A stretch of 64,000 bases of DNA from Streptomyces sp. C10-9-1. GTDB lineage: Bacteria > Actinomycetota > Actinomycetes > Streptomycetales > Streptomycetaceae. The notes beneath the pieces are model-generated. The model searched no databases, had not been told where the DNA came from, and saw only the letters and a list, made by a program, of their open reading frames with translations. Location: assembly GCF_024497955.1 (NCBI RefSeq), contig NZ_JANHKP010000009.1, forward strand, positions 62,001 through 126,000, read 5' to 3'. The position numbers and the translations under genes were made by a program. Shown in pieces: positions 51,138-59,144 of this stretch (its first letter is position 1; the number at the start of each line of letters is the position of its first letter).

Positions 51138-51863
51138 TCAGGCGGCGAGACCCAGCGCCGCCATCCGCTTGGTGTGCGCCTTGGTGATCCGGGAGAACAT
51201 CTCCCCCACGGCCGCGAGGTCGAAGCCGTCGGCGACCCCGCCGACCAGCATCGTGGACAGGGCGTCGCGCTCGGCCACCACGCGCTGCGCCTGGGAGAGG
51301 GCCTCCCCCATGAGCCGCCGGGCCCACAGGGCGAGCCTGCCGCCGACGCGCGGGTCGGCCTCGATCGCCGCACGGACCTTCTCCACGGCGAAGTTGCCGT
51401 GGCCCGTGTCGTCGAGCACCGCCAGCACCAGGGCACGGGTGTCGCCGTCCAGCCGGGCGGCCACCTCCCGGTAGAAGTCGCTGGCGATCGAGTCGCCGAC
51501 ATAGGCCTTGACCAGACCTTCGAGCCAGTCGGACGGAGCGGTCTGGCGGTGGAAGTCGTCCAGGGCCCGGGCGAACGGGGCCATGGCCTCGGTGGGCTCG
51601 GTGTCGATCGCGGCGAGCCGGTCCCGCAGCCGCTCGAAGTGGTGGAACTCGGCGGAGGCCATCTTCGCCAGCTCCGCCTTGTCGGCGAGCGTGGGCGCCA
51701 GCTTCGCGTCCTCGGCGAGCCGCTCGAAGGCCGCCAGCTCCCCGTAGGCGAGGGCGCCGAGGAGGTCCACGACCGCGGCGCGGTACTGGGGGTCGGCGGA
51801 GGCCGCGGCCCAGTCCTGGGCGGCGATCCCGGTGTGTTCAGTGGCGTTGTCAGGGCTCTCCAT
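51138..51863 (-). CDS. Ferritin-like / MiaE-like helical protein
   Basis: A 241-residue all-helical protein with metal-ligand-like motifs in a four-helix bundle: ALAYGELAAFERL near residue 38, SAEFHHFERL near 70 and a later VLDDTGHGNFAVEKV. The family is annotated in actinobacteria as ferritin-like fold or MiaE-like hydroxylase domain; a di-iron role is plausible, not shown. The ATG start at 51863 suits the family length. It is divergent from the DEAD-box helicase, with a 396-bp region between. Confidence 0.82.
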   Translation of the reverse strand: MESPDNATEHTGIAAQDWAAASADPQYRAAVVDLLGALAYGELAAFERLAEDAKLAPTLADKAELAKMASAEFHHFERLRDRLAAIDTEPTEAMAPFARALDDFHRQTAPSDWLEGLVKAYVGDSIASDFYREVAARLDGDTRALVLAVLDDTGHGNFAVEKVRAAIEADPRVGGRLALWARRLMGEALSQAQRVVAERDALSTMLVGGVADGFDLAAVGEMFSRITKAHTKRMAALGLAA

Positions 51864-52259
51864 GGAGCGCACAATAGCCCGCCCGTCCGGCGGGTGAAGG
51901 GGCTGGTCAGCGACGCCCCCAGCACATCCGTCGGGAATTCGTCCAACACAGATGCGCGATTTGGGGGTACAGTGGTAATGCGCCTGCTGAGCATCAGCGT
52001 CAGCGATGTCTGCTCGGTGGGCCGTCTCATGAATGAGGATGCCCGGTCGGTGGCCCGATCGGCTCCGACCCGCCCGCCCTCCACGCGGTCCGAGTGCACT
52101 TGTGCGCCGGGTCGCAGATGAGGGGCCCTCAGCGGCATGACGCTCGAGCGACGGCAGTGGTCCCGCACCGTCCGGCCAATCCAGGGTCGGCCCTGCACCC
52201 GGCTGCGGTACGACCCCCATCGTTCGCCTCGTGCCGCGTCTCACAGAAGAGGCAACACC
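51864..52259 (+). promoter_or_regulatory. Long control region and leader of the DEAD-box helicase gene
   Basis: A 396-bp region divergent from the ferritin-like gene. It includes a -10-like TACAGT (51969-51974) just before a possible 47-codon leader ORF at 51978, and the SD AGAGG before the CTG start. Long leaders are common for cold-inducible RNA helicases; control of this one is inferred. Confidence 0.4.
51978..52121 (+). CDS. Possible leaderless small ORF upstream of the DEAD-box helicase
   Basis: A 47-codon frame starts at an ATG only 4 bases after a -10-like TACAGT, so it may be translated from a leaderless mRNA. Product: MRLLSISVSDVCSVGRLMNE followed by an Arg/Pro-rich tail with two cysteines. 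Third-position GC is moderate. It ends 138 bases before the helicase start, so it could be a leader peptide or chance. Confidence 0.3.
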   Translation: MRLLSISVSDVCSVGRLMNEDARSVARSAPTRPPSTRSECTCAPGRR

Positions 52260-54182
52260 CTGACTACGCAGACCACGACTTTCCGGGATCTCGGGATCCT
52301 CCCCGAGACGGCCGAGGCCCTTGAGGCCGTCGGCATCGTGTCCCCGTTCCCCATCCAGGAGCTGACCCTCCCCGTCGCGCTCTCCGGCACCGACGTGATC
52401 GGCCAGGCCAAGACCGGCACCGGCAAGACGCTCGGTTTCGGCCTGCCGCTGCTGGAGCGCGTCACCGTCCCCGCGGACGTCGAGGCCGGCCGTGCCGGCC
52501 CCGAGCAGCTCACCGACGCGCCGCAGGCGCTGGTGGTCGTCCCCACCCGCGAGCTCTGCACGCAGGTCACCAACGACCTGCTGACCGCCGGCAAGGTGCG
52601 CAACGTGCGCGTGCTCGCCATCTACGGCGGCCGCGCCTACGAGCCCCAGGTCGAGGCGCTGAAGAAGGGCGTCGACGTGATCGTCGGCACGCCCGGGCGC
52701 CTGCTGGACCTGGCCGGGCAGAAGAAGCTCGACCTCTCCCACGTGCGGGCGCTCGTGCTCGACGAGGCCGACGAGATGCTCGACCTCGGCTTCCTGCCCG
52801 ACGTCGAGAAGATCATCCAGCTGCTGCCCGCACGCCGCCAGACCATGCTCTTCTCGGCGACCATGCCGGGAGCGGTCATCGGCCTGGCCCGCCGCTACAT
52901 GTCGCAGCCGACGCACATCCGCGCCACGGCCCCGGACGACCAGGGCGCGACCGTCGCCAACATCGCCCAGCACGTCTACCGCGCCCACTCGATGGACAAG
53001 CCGGAGATGGTCTCCCGCATCCTCCAGGCCGAGGGCCGGGGGCTGGCGATGATCTTCTGCCGGACCAAGCGGACCGCCGCGGACATCGCCGACCAGCTCG
53101 CCCGCCGCGGCTTCGCCTCCGGCGCCGTCCACGGCGACCTCGGGCAGGGAGCGCGCGAGCAGGCCCTGAGGGCCTTCCGCAACGGCAAGGTGGACGTGCT
53201 GGTGTGCACGGACGTGGCCGCCCGGGGCATCGACGTCGAGGGTGTGACGCACGTCGTCAACTACCAGTCGCCCGAGGACGAGAAGACCTATCTGCACCGC
53301 ATCGGCCGGACCGGCCGCGCCGGGGCCTCCGGCACCGCGATCACGCTGGTCGACTGGGACGACATCCCGCGCTGGCAGCTGATCAACAAGGCCCTGGAGC
53401 TGGACTTCAACGACCCGGTCGAGACCTACTCCACCTCACCCCACTTCTACGCGGAGCTGGGCATCCCCGAGGGCACCAAGGGTGTCCTGCCCCGGACGGA
53501 GCGCACCCGCGCCGGGCTCGCGGCGGAGGAGATCGAGGACCTGGGCGAGACGGGCGGCCGCGGCCGCCGCTCGGCCGGACCGGCGGTGAGGGAGGAGCGC
53601 CCGGCCCACACGCCGCGGCAGCGGCGGCGCACCCGGGGCGGCGCCGAGGTCGCCGCCGGGGCGGTTCCCGAGCAGGGCGGCGAGCAGCCGGCCGAGCCGC
53701 GCACGCCGCGGCGCCGCCGTCGCACCCGCTCCGGCGCCCCGTCGGCGGGCGCGGCCGTGGCCGAGGCCGCGGCTCCCGCGGAGGGGCTCGCCGCCGAGGC
53801 GGACGAGGCCGCCGTGGCGGCTCCGCGCCGTCGGCGGACCCGGGCGGCCGAGAGCGTCGCCGAGGCTGCGGTGCCCTCCGCGGCGGAGGCCGAGGCCGCC
53901 CCGGCCGCGGAAGCCGAGGCCAAGCCGCGCCGGACCCGCACCCGCAAGACCGCCGCCAAGGCCACCGCACCCGAGGCCGCCGAACCGGCGACCGGGGCGG
54001 AGCCGGAGGCCGCCGAGGCCAAGCCGCGGCGGACCCGCACCCGCAAGACCGCCGCCAAGGCGACCGCCGCCGAGGCCGCCCCGGCCGCCGAAGCCGAGGC
54101 CAAGCCGCGCCGGACCCGCACCCGCAAGACCGCCGCCAAGGCCACCGCACCCGAGGCCGCCGAACCGGCGACCGGGGCCTGA
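52260..54182 (+). CDS. DEAD-box ATP-dependent RNA helicase
   Basis: A 640-residue helicase. Q motif FRDLGI ... PFPIQE (8-33), Walker A AKTGTGKT (50-57), PTRELCTQ, DEAD near 168 in VLDEADEMLDLG, SAT in LFSATMPG near 199 and motif VI HRIGRTGRAG near 346 are all intact. The tail from about 443 is Arg/Ala-rich, with RRRRT-type motifs and three copies of KPRRTRTRKTAAKAT. It unwinds structured RNA in ribosome assembly or cold stress. The only start keeping the Q motif is the CTG at 52260 (SD AGAGG 7-9 bases upstream); the upstream in-frame sequence to ATG 52137 is not family-like. Confidence 0.9.
   Translation: MTTQTTTFRDLGILPETAEALEAVGIVSPFPIQELTLPVALSGTDVIGQAKTGTGKTLGFGLPLLERVTVPADVEAGRAGPEQLTDAPQALVVVPTRELCTQVTNDLLTAGKVRNVRVLAIYGGRAYEPQVEALKKGVDVIVGTPGRLLDLAGQKKLDLSHVRALVLDEADEMLDLGFLPDVEKIIQLLPARRQTMLFSATMPGAVIGLARRYMSQPTHIRATAPDDQGATVANIAQHVYRAHSMDKPEMVSRILQAEGRGLAMIFCRTKRTAADIADQLARRGFASGAVHGDLGQGAREQALRAFRNGKVDVLVCTDVAARGIDVEGVTHVVNYQSPEDEKTYLHRIGRTGRAGASGTAITLVDWDDIPRWQLINKALELDFNDPVETYSTSPHFYAELGIPEGTKGVLPRTERTRAGLAAEEIEDLGETGGRGRRSAGPAVREERPAHTPRQRRRTRGGAEVAAGAVPEQGGEQPAEPRTPRRRRRTRSGAPSAGAAVAEAAAPAEGLAAEADEAAVAAPRRRRTRAAESVAEAAVPSAAEAEAAPAAEAEAKPRRTRTRKTAAKATAPEAAEPATGAEPEAAEAKPRRTRTRKTAAKATAAEAAPAAEAEAKPRRTRTRKTAAKATAPEAAEPATGA
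53890..54178. repeat. 180-bp-offset direct repeat in the helicase tail
   Basis: A 109-bp unit (53890-53998) recurs at 54070-54178 with one mismatch, and a related third copy of the basic motif lies between. They encode the repeated KPRRTRTRKTAAKAT motif at the C-terminus. Confidence 0.85.
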
Positions 54183-54203
54183 GCCCGCGGCAGTGCGCCG
54201 AGT

Positions 54204-54234
54204 GAACGCCCCGCCCCTCCCGGGCGGGGCGTTC
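54204..54234 (+). terminator. Terminator of the helicase gene
   Basis: A 13-bp perfect inverted repeat with a 5-nt loop begins 21 bases after the stop. Confidence 0.75.
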
Positions 54235-54302
54235 GCCGTCCCCGGCCGGTGGCCGCGCACCCGCTCCGCGGTCCGCGCGCACCGGCGCGCTAGCCTCTGG
54301 CC

Positions 54303-55160
54303 ATGAGCCGCCCTCCCACGTTCGTCCCGCCGTCCTGCGCCCGCTCCCTGCGCCTCGCCACCTCCCGCGGCGAGTTCGCCGTCCTCGACGCCCGCCCCTC
54401 GGGGGCGCCGCGGGGGACCGCCCTGCTGCTCCCGGGGTACACCGGGAGCAAGGAGGACTTCATCGCCCTGCTCGCGCCGCTCGCCGAGGCGGGCTTCCGC
54501 GCCGTCGCGGTCGACGGCCGCGGCCAGTACGAGACCGGCGGCCCCGCCGACCGGGAAGAGCCCTACGCCCAGCAGGAGTTGGCGAGCGACGTACTCGCCC
54601 AGGCCGCCGCGGTCGGCCCGGGGGTGCATCTGGTCGGGCACTCGCTGGGCGGGCAGATCTCCCGCGCGGCCGTACTGCGGGAGGCCTCGCGCTTCGCCAG
54701 CTTGACGCTGATGTCCTCCGGGCCCGCGGAGGTGAGCGCGGCCCAGCAGGAGAAGGTCGAACTGCTCGCCGGGGCCCTGGCCGTGATGTCGATGGACGAG
54801 GTCTGGACGGCGATGCAGACCTTCGAGGGCTCCGCACCCGAGGACGCGGCCGAGGGGACCGACGGCGACCGCGAGGACCTGCGGCGGCGCTGGCTGCTCC
54901 ACAGCCCGGCGCAGCTCCTGGCAACGGGGCGCCAGCTGCGCGGCGAGCCCGACCGCACGCAGGAGCTGGCGGCGGTCGGGCTGCCGCTGCACGTGCTCTC
55001 GGGAGACGAGGACGACACCTGGCCGATCGGGCTGCTCGACGACATGGCCCTCCGGCTCAAGGCGGCGCGCACGGTGGTCGACGGCGCGGGGCACTCCCCC
55101 AACACGGACCGCCCCGAGGAGACGGCACGGGCGCTGGTGCGCTTCTGGGAGGGGTGCTGA
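54303..55160 (+). CDS. Alpha/beta hydrolase
   Basis: A 285-residue hydrolase. Oxyanion segment LLLPGYTGSKEDF near residue 40, nucleophile elbow LVGHSLGGQISRA near 107, acid in LSGDEDDTWP near 235 and base in GAGHSPNTDRP near 260, giving a complete triad. No signal peptide, so it is cytosolic. The substrate is unknown. It stands downstream of the helicase terminator and convergent with the NYN gene, so it is probably a single-gene unit. Confidence 0.87.
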   Translation: MSRPPTFVPPSCARSLRLATSRGEFAVLDARPSGAPRGTALLLPGYTGSKEDFIALLAPLAEAGFRAVAVDGRGQYETGGPADREEPYAQQELASDVLAQAAAVGPGVHLVGHSLGGQISRAAVLREASRFASLTLMSSGPAEVSAAQQEKVELLAGALAVMSMDEVWTAMQTFEGSAPEDAAEGTDGDREDLRRRWLLHSPAQLLATGRQLRGEPDRTQELAAVGLPLHVLSGDEDDTWPIGLLDDMALRLKAARTVVDGAGHSPNTDRPEETARALVRFWEGC

Positions 55161-55197
55161 CGGGCGGTCCACGCGCGGCGGGCCGCCCTCGGGACGC

Positions 55198-56112
55198 TCA
55201 GAGGGCGGACTGCAGGCTCTGCCAGAAGCCGTCCCGCAGCGCCCGGCGCAGCATCCCCTGGCCGCGCAGAGAGCTCCCGAGCAGCCGCTCCGCCTCGACG
55301 AGGAGCTCCTGGTCGACGGGGCCCGGCAGGTAGGGGTGCCCGGGGAGCAGCGCGGACAGCTCCGCGGCATCCCGGTCCGCGGCCCAGGCGGCCGCGATCC
55401 GGGCGCCGGTGGTCCGCACCTCCTCGCGCGAGGGCGGGGGGCCCTCGGTCTCCAGGGTGGTCACGGGGCGCCTGCTGACGTAGGGGCGGCAGAAGTCGGC
55501 GTCGAGTACGCGGCGGCTGTCGGCCTCCCAGCACAGCGGGTCGGCCTGGTTGCGGCCCTCGGCGGCCTCGATGCCCCACAGGTGGACCCGCACGCCGTAG
55601 CCCTGGGCCGCCTCGACCGCCGGGACGAGGTCCTCGTCGCCGCCGACCAGGGCCGCGTCGCTGATGGCCCGGTGGCGGGCGAGGGACTCCAGGTCGCCGC
55701 GGATGAGGGAGTCCACGCCCTTCTGCTGGTTGTTGGCGTTGAGGTTGCCGAGGCGGACCTTGACGTCCGGGAGTTCGGCGATGGCCTGCTGCTCGGGGGT
55801 GTGGATGCGGCGCCGTGCGCCGTCGTACCAGTAGACGCGCAGCAGGCGGCTGTCGCCGAAGACGCCGCGCGCGGTGTCGATGAGGGCCGCGATCAGGCCG
55901 CCGGCGTCCAGGTCGCACGCGCGCCGGTCCTCGGTACCGGCGACCAGCAACCCGGCCGAAGCATGCACGTAACCGGCGTCCACGAAGATGGCGTGTGTCG
56001 AGGGACTTCTGGCGACCTCGACGAGCATGCGCCGCAGGAGCTCATCGGTGTGCTCCAGGCGGGCGGCGAGTTCGGCGGTGTCGGTGCTGGTGCTGCGGGC
56101 GTCGTCGTTCAT
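55198..56112 (-). CDS. NYN-domain (PIN-like ribonuclease) protein
   Basis: A 304-residue protein. Residues 40-190 form the NYN/PIN-like fold with acidic metal-binding positions in HAIFVDAGYVHA, KGVDSLIRGDLESLA and AALVGGDEDLVPAVEAAQ, followed by the VHLWGIE strand. The C-terminal 100 residues are helical. NYN proteins are Mg-dependent RNA nucleases that often act with helicases; a DEAD-box gene lies nearby but on the other strand. The start at 56112 gives the usual family beginning. It is divergent from the 50-aa gene, with AT-rich DNA between (56155-56190). Confidence 0.85.
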   Translation of the reverse strand: MNDDARSTSTDTAELAARLEHTDELLRRMLVEVARSPSTHAIFVDAGYVHASAGLLVAGTEDRRACDLDAGGLIAALIDTARGVFGDSRLLRVYWYDGARRRIHTPEQQAIAELPDVKVRLGNLNANNQQKGVDSLIRGDLESLARHRAISDAALVGGDEDLVPAVEAAQGYGVRVHLWGIEAAEGRNQADPLCWEADSRRVLDADFCRPYVSRRPVTTLETEGPPPSREEVRTTGARIAAAWAADRDAAELSALLPGHPYLPGPVDQELLVEAERLLGSSLRGQGMLRRALRDGFWQSLQSAL

Positions 56113-56290
56113 ACCGGCCCCATTCTCCGCGCCCGGGACGCTAACCGCTAGTAGTTAGGCGTCCGAAAAATTTCTTTAGCGTAGGGAATGTTTGCAGGAT
56201 GCATCGCGTTGTGGAGAGTCGGACACGGACGGAGAATTCCGTCTGTCAGCAGTTCTCCGCACAGGAGGATCACGACGAAGGGAGAAGCCG

Positions 56291-56443
56291 TTGCGCTTCG
56301 AGATCATGCGACTGGACGACGTCGACGGCAGTGCTGTCGACAGCACTGTCGTGGACGCCGCCTCCGTCAACCGGATCGTGCAGCAGGCCGCCTCGATCGG
56401 CCAGCGCATCCTCATCCGGCCCGCCGAGACCTCGGCTTCGTAG
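56291..56443 (+). CDS. Conserved small protein (50 aa), TTG start
   Basis: A TTG start with GGGAG 7 bases upstream begins a 50-residue protein, LRFEIMRLDDVDGSAVDSTV..., that looks like a small conserved Streptomyces protein (from memory). It has one beta strand and a helix, and no known domain. The coding region holds a perfect 20-bp palindrome (56329-56348). It is followed by a strong terminator. Confidence 0.7.
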   Translation: MRFEIMRLDDVDGSAVDSTVVDAASVNRIVQQAASIGQRILIRPAETSAS

Positions 56444-56464
56444 CCCTCGCCCATCCGCACGCGC

Positions 56465-56499
56465 GGCGCCCCCGTACGGGACTTCCGTACGGGGGCGCC
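56465..56499. terminator. Bidirectional terminator, 50-aa gene / MarC
   Basis: A 15-bp perfect inverted repeat with a 5-nt loop in the convergent gap. Confidence 0.75.
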
Positions 56500-56522
56500 G
56501 TGCGTGTCGGGGGCGACCGGGG

Positions 56523-57128
56523 TCAGGCGCCCCGGACGACCTGCGTGACGCCGTTGATGATCTGCTGGACCGCGATGGCGGAGAGCATCATCCCCGCGAG
56601 CCGGGTCACCAGGACCACCCCGCCGTCCTTGATCACACGGATGATGACCAGCGAGTAGCGCATCGCCAGCCACAGCACCACGTGCATCGCGGCGATCGCC
56701 GCCCAGACCGAGACCTGCTCGCCGGCGGTGTCCGCGTGCTGCACGGCGAGGATCACCGAGACGATGGCCCCGGGACCGGCGAGCAGCGGCATGCCGAGCG
56801 GGACGAGGGCGACGTTGACGTCCTTGGTCTGCTGGGGCTCGTCGGTCTTGCCGGTGAGCAGGTCGAGCGCGATCAGCAGCAGGAGCAGACCTCCGGCGAT
56901 CATCAGGGCCGGGACGGAGACGTGCAGGTAGTCGAGGATCTGCTGGCCGAGGATGCCGAAGACGGTGATCACACCGAAGGCGACGGCCACGGCCTGCCAG
57001 GCCATGCGCCGCTGGACCTTGGCGGCGCGGCCGGAGGTGAGCGCCAGGAAGATCGGCGTGACCCCCGGGGGGTCCATGATGACGAAGAGGGTCAGGAACA
57101 GGGAGCCGAAGACGGCGGCGTCGAACAC
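56523..57128 (-). CDS. MarC family integral membrane protein
   Basis: A 201-residue protein with six hydrophobic segments. The family signature FVIMDPPGVTPIFLALT near residue 15 and the second-half repeat LVPLGMPLLAGPGAIVSVIL near 110 are present. MarC proteins were once linked to antibiotic resistance, but transport activity is unproven. The GTG start at 57128 begins MFDAAVFG. It follows the PHP gene on the same strand after 126 bases and is convergent with the 50-aa gene. Confidence 0.9.
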   Translation of the reverse strand: MFDAAVFGSLFLTLFVIMDPPGVTPIFLALTSGRAAKVQRRMAWQAVAVAFGVITVFGILGQQILDYLHVSVPALMIAGGLLLLLIALDLLTGKTDEPQQTKDVNVALVPLGMPLLAGPGAIVSVILAVQHADTAGEQVSVWAAIAAMHVVLWLAMRYSLVIIRVIKDGGVVLVTRLAGMMLSAIAVQQIINGVTQVVRGA

Positions 57129-57254
57129 GTGAGGGCCTTGCGTGAGGAAGGGGTGCTGTCCGGGGCCGCGGCGCGCCGGGGCACGCCGCGCGGTGCTCCC
57201 GGGGCAGGCGTGCCCCGGGGGCGCGGGGAAGAAGGAGGGCGGGGAGGAGCGGTG

Positions 57255-58121
57255 CTACCGGCGCGGTGCTCCACCGGCGCCCGGCACGGGGAACGCGCCG
57301 CTCGCGCGCCGGGTGATCTCCCCGTAGATCTCGGGGTCGGTGGTGTACTCGCCGAGGGCGCAGGTCTTGCGGCTGCCGTGGTAGTCGCTGGAGCCCGTGA
57401 CCAGCAGCCCGAGATCGGCCGCGAGGCCCCGGAGCCTGGTCCGGGCGGCGTCGTCGTGGTCCATGTGGTCCACCTCGACGCCGTCGAGGCCGTGGGCCGC
57501 GAGGGCGGCGAAGGCGTCCTCGGGCACCGTGCGGCCGCGCTTGACCGCCAGCGGGTGGGCGAGGACGGTGACACCGCCCGCGGCCTTCACCAGGCTGATC
57601 GCGGTGAACGGGTCGAGTTCGCACTTCTCCACGTGGGCCCGGCCGCCGTCGGCGAGCCATGCCGGGGTGAAGGCGTCCGAGACGGAGGAGACCACGCCGA
57701 GTTCGACGAGGGCCTCGGCGATGTGCGGCCTGCCGACCGAGCCCTCGCCCGCGATCCGCGCCACCTGCTCCCAGGTGACGGGCACGTCCAGTTCCCGCAG
57801 GCGGGCGACCATGGCACGGGCCCGGGGGACGCGGTCGTCCCGGACGAGTTCGCGCCGGCGCAGCAGCTCGGGCTCCTCCGGGTCGAAGAGGTACCCCAGC
57901 AGGTGCAGCCCCACTCCGTCGAGGCGGCAGGAGAGCTCGGCGCCCGTCACCAGGGTCAGCCCGGCGGGCAGGGCGGCCGCGGCCTCCGCATGGCCCCGCG
58001 TGGTGTCGTGGTCGGTGAGCGCGACGACGTCCAGCCCGGCCGCGGCCGCGTTGCGGACCAGCCCGGCGGGGGTGTCCGTGCCGTCCGATGCGGTGGAGTG
58101 GGTGTGCAGGTCGATGCGCAC
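57255..58121 (-). CDS. PHP-domain phosphoesterase
   Basis: A 288-residue PHP protein. Metal-binding motifs in order: IDLHTHSTASDG (3-14), LTDHDTT near 36, GAELSC near 62, GRPHIAEAL near 135, TVLAHPL near 186 and GSSDYHG near 258. This set is typical of RNase AM/YciV-like and nucleoside-3',5'-bisphosphate phosphatases. The start GTG at 58121 is right before the first metal motif, as in the family. The MarC gene follows on the same strand and the DUF6758 gene precedes it by 175 bases. Confidence 0.9.
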   Translation of the reverse strand: MRIDLHTHSTASDGTDTPAGLVRNAAAAGLDVVALTDHDTTRGHAEAAAALPAGLTLVTGAELSCRLDGVGLHLLGYLFDPEEPELLRRRELVRDDRVPRARAMVARLRELDVPVTWEQVARIAGEGSVGRPHIAEALVELGVVSSVSDAFTPAWLADGGRAHVEKCELDPFTAISLVKAAGGVTVLAHPLAVKRGRTVPEDAFAALAAHGLDGVEVDHMDHDDAARTRLRGLAADLGLLVTGSSDYHGSRKTCALGEYTTDPEIYGEITRRASGAFPVPGAGGAPRR

Positions 58122-58296
58122 GACGCGGTACTCCAGGGCTCGGGGCGGACGGGGACGCTCCAGGATAACCGCCGCACGGAGCCCGGGACCCCGCCGGGCA
58201 GGCCGATGAGGGTAACGCCACACCAGCCCCGGCGCCCCTTACCGAGGCCCCGCCGGCGCACCGCTCCGCCGCACCCCGGGGACGGGGGAGCGGCGC

Positions 58297-58935
58297 CTAC
58301 GGAATCAGGCGGGGCGAGAGCGCCCCGCAGGGCAGCAGCTCGATCTCGGCCCCGGCATCGCGCAGATCGGTGAGCACCAGCTCGTCGTAGAGCAGCAGCC
58401 CGGACTGCTCGGGCCAGACCACGGCCCACAGCCACAGGCCGCGCGCCTCGCCGGCGAAGACCGCGCGGTCCGCCGGGACGCCCTCGACCTGCCACAGCGG
58501 CGTGGGGCGCCCCGCGGCGAGGACCTTGGCCTGCGGGGCACCGTCGACCTTCAGGCGCGCGCCGGGATCGGGGCCGTCGATGCCCGCGTAGCGCGCACCC
58601 AGCCCCACCCCCAGCTCCTCGGCGACCAGGAGCAGTTCGCCGATCCCGCCGAGGGGGCCGGGGCCGGAGCAGGCGACCGCGGTGGCACGCCCCCCGCTGC
58701 GGTCGTCCCCGGCGTGGGCGACGCCGGTGAACAGCCAGCCGACCGGGAGCGGCCACGGCATCCACACCGGGATCCGGGCGCGGTGCACGACGACACCGAG
58801 GGCCTCGACACTGGGCGGGATCACCGGCTGCAGCGGATACACGGCCCCGTGCACATCGCACTGCCAGGAGTCGGCAAAGAGACCGGGCGCCCTCACCCGG
58901 CCACCGCACTTCGGGCAACTGGGTTCGCCCCTCAT
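58297..58935 (-). CDS. DUF6758 family protein
   Basis: A 212-residue protein. It opens with a zinc-knuckle CPKCGG (7-12) and a partner SWQCDVHG near residue 26, then a beta-rich body with PVWMPWPLPVGWLFTG and GEARGLWLWAVVWPEQSG. The whole pattern matches the DUF6758 family of Streptomyces, of unknown function and with no signal peptide. The start is the ATG of MRGEPS. It is divergent from the MFS exporter, with the AT-rich promoter region between. Confidence 0.85.
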   Translation of the reverse strand: MRGEPSCPKCGGRVRAPGLFADSWQCDVHGAVYPLQPVIPPSVEALGVVVHRARIPVWMPWPLPVGWLFTGVAHAGDDRSGGRATAVACSGPGPLGGIGELLLVAEELGVGLGARYAGIDGPDPGARLKVDGAPQAKVLAAGRPTPLWQVEGVPADRAVFAGEARGLWLWAVVWPEQSGLLLYDELVLTDLRDAGAEIELLPCGALSPRLIP

Positions 58936-59022
58936 AGGGAACCACGGTCCTCCCCCGCCGACGCCGCGTCAAGGACGATCACCCGTCCGGAGCGTGCCTC
59001 CGCCTGGAAACATGCATGCATA

Positions 59023-59052
59023 TTGCAGTAATTAGCCTCCCTAAAATACTGT
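59023..59052 (+). promoter_or_regulatory. Candidate MFS promoter in AT-rich patch
   Basis: TTGCAG (59023-59028), an 18-bp spacer and TACTGT (59047-59052) form a plausible housekeeping promoter in an unusually AT-rich patch (59011-59050). The preceding CATGCATGCA is palindromic and could be an operator. Confidence 0.5.
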
Positions 59053-59144
59053 GGGCGGGCACTCCGGCGGGGACGCGGGCACGCACGCCCCGGCGCGGCA
59101 CGCACACGGGCACGCACGGGACGAGGACACGGAGGGGCGATTCC

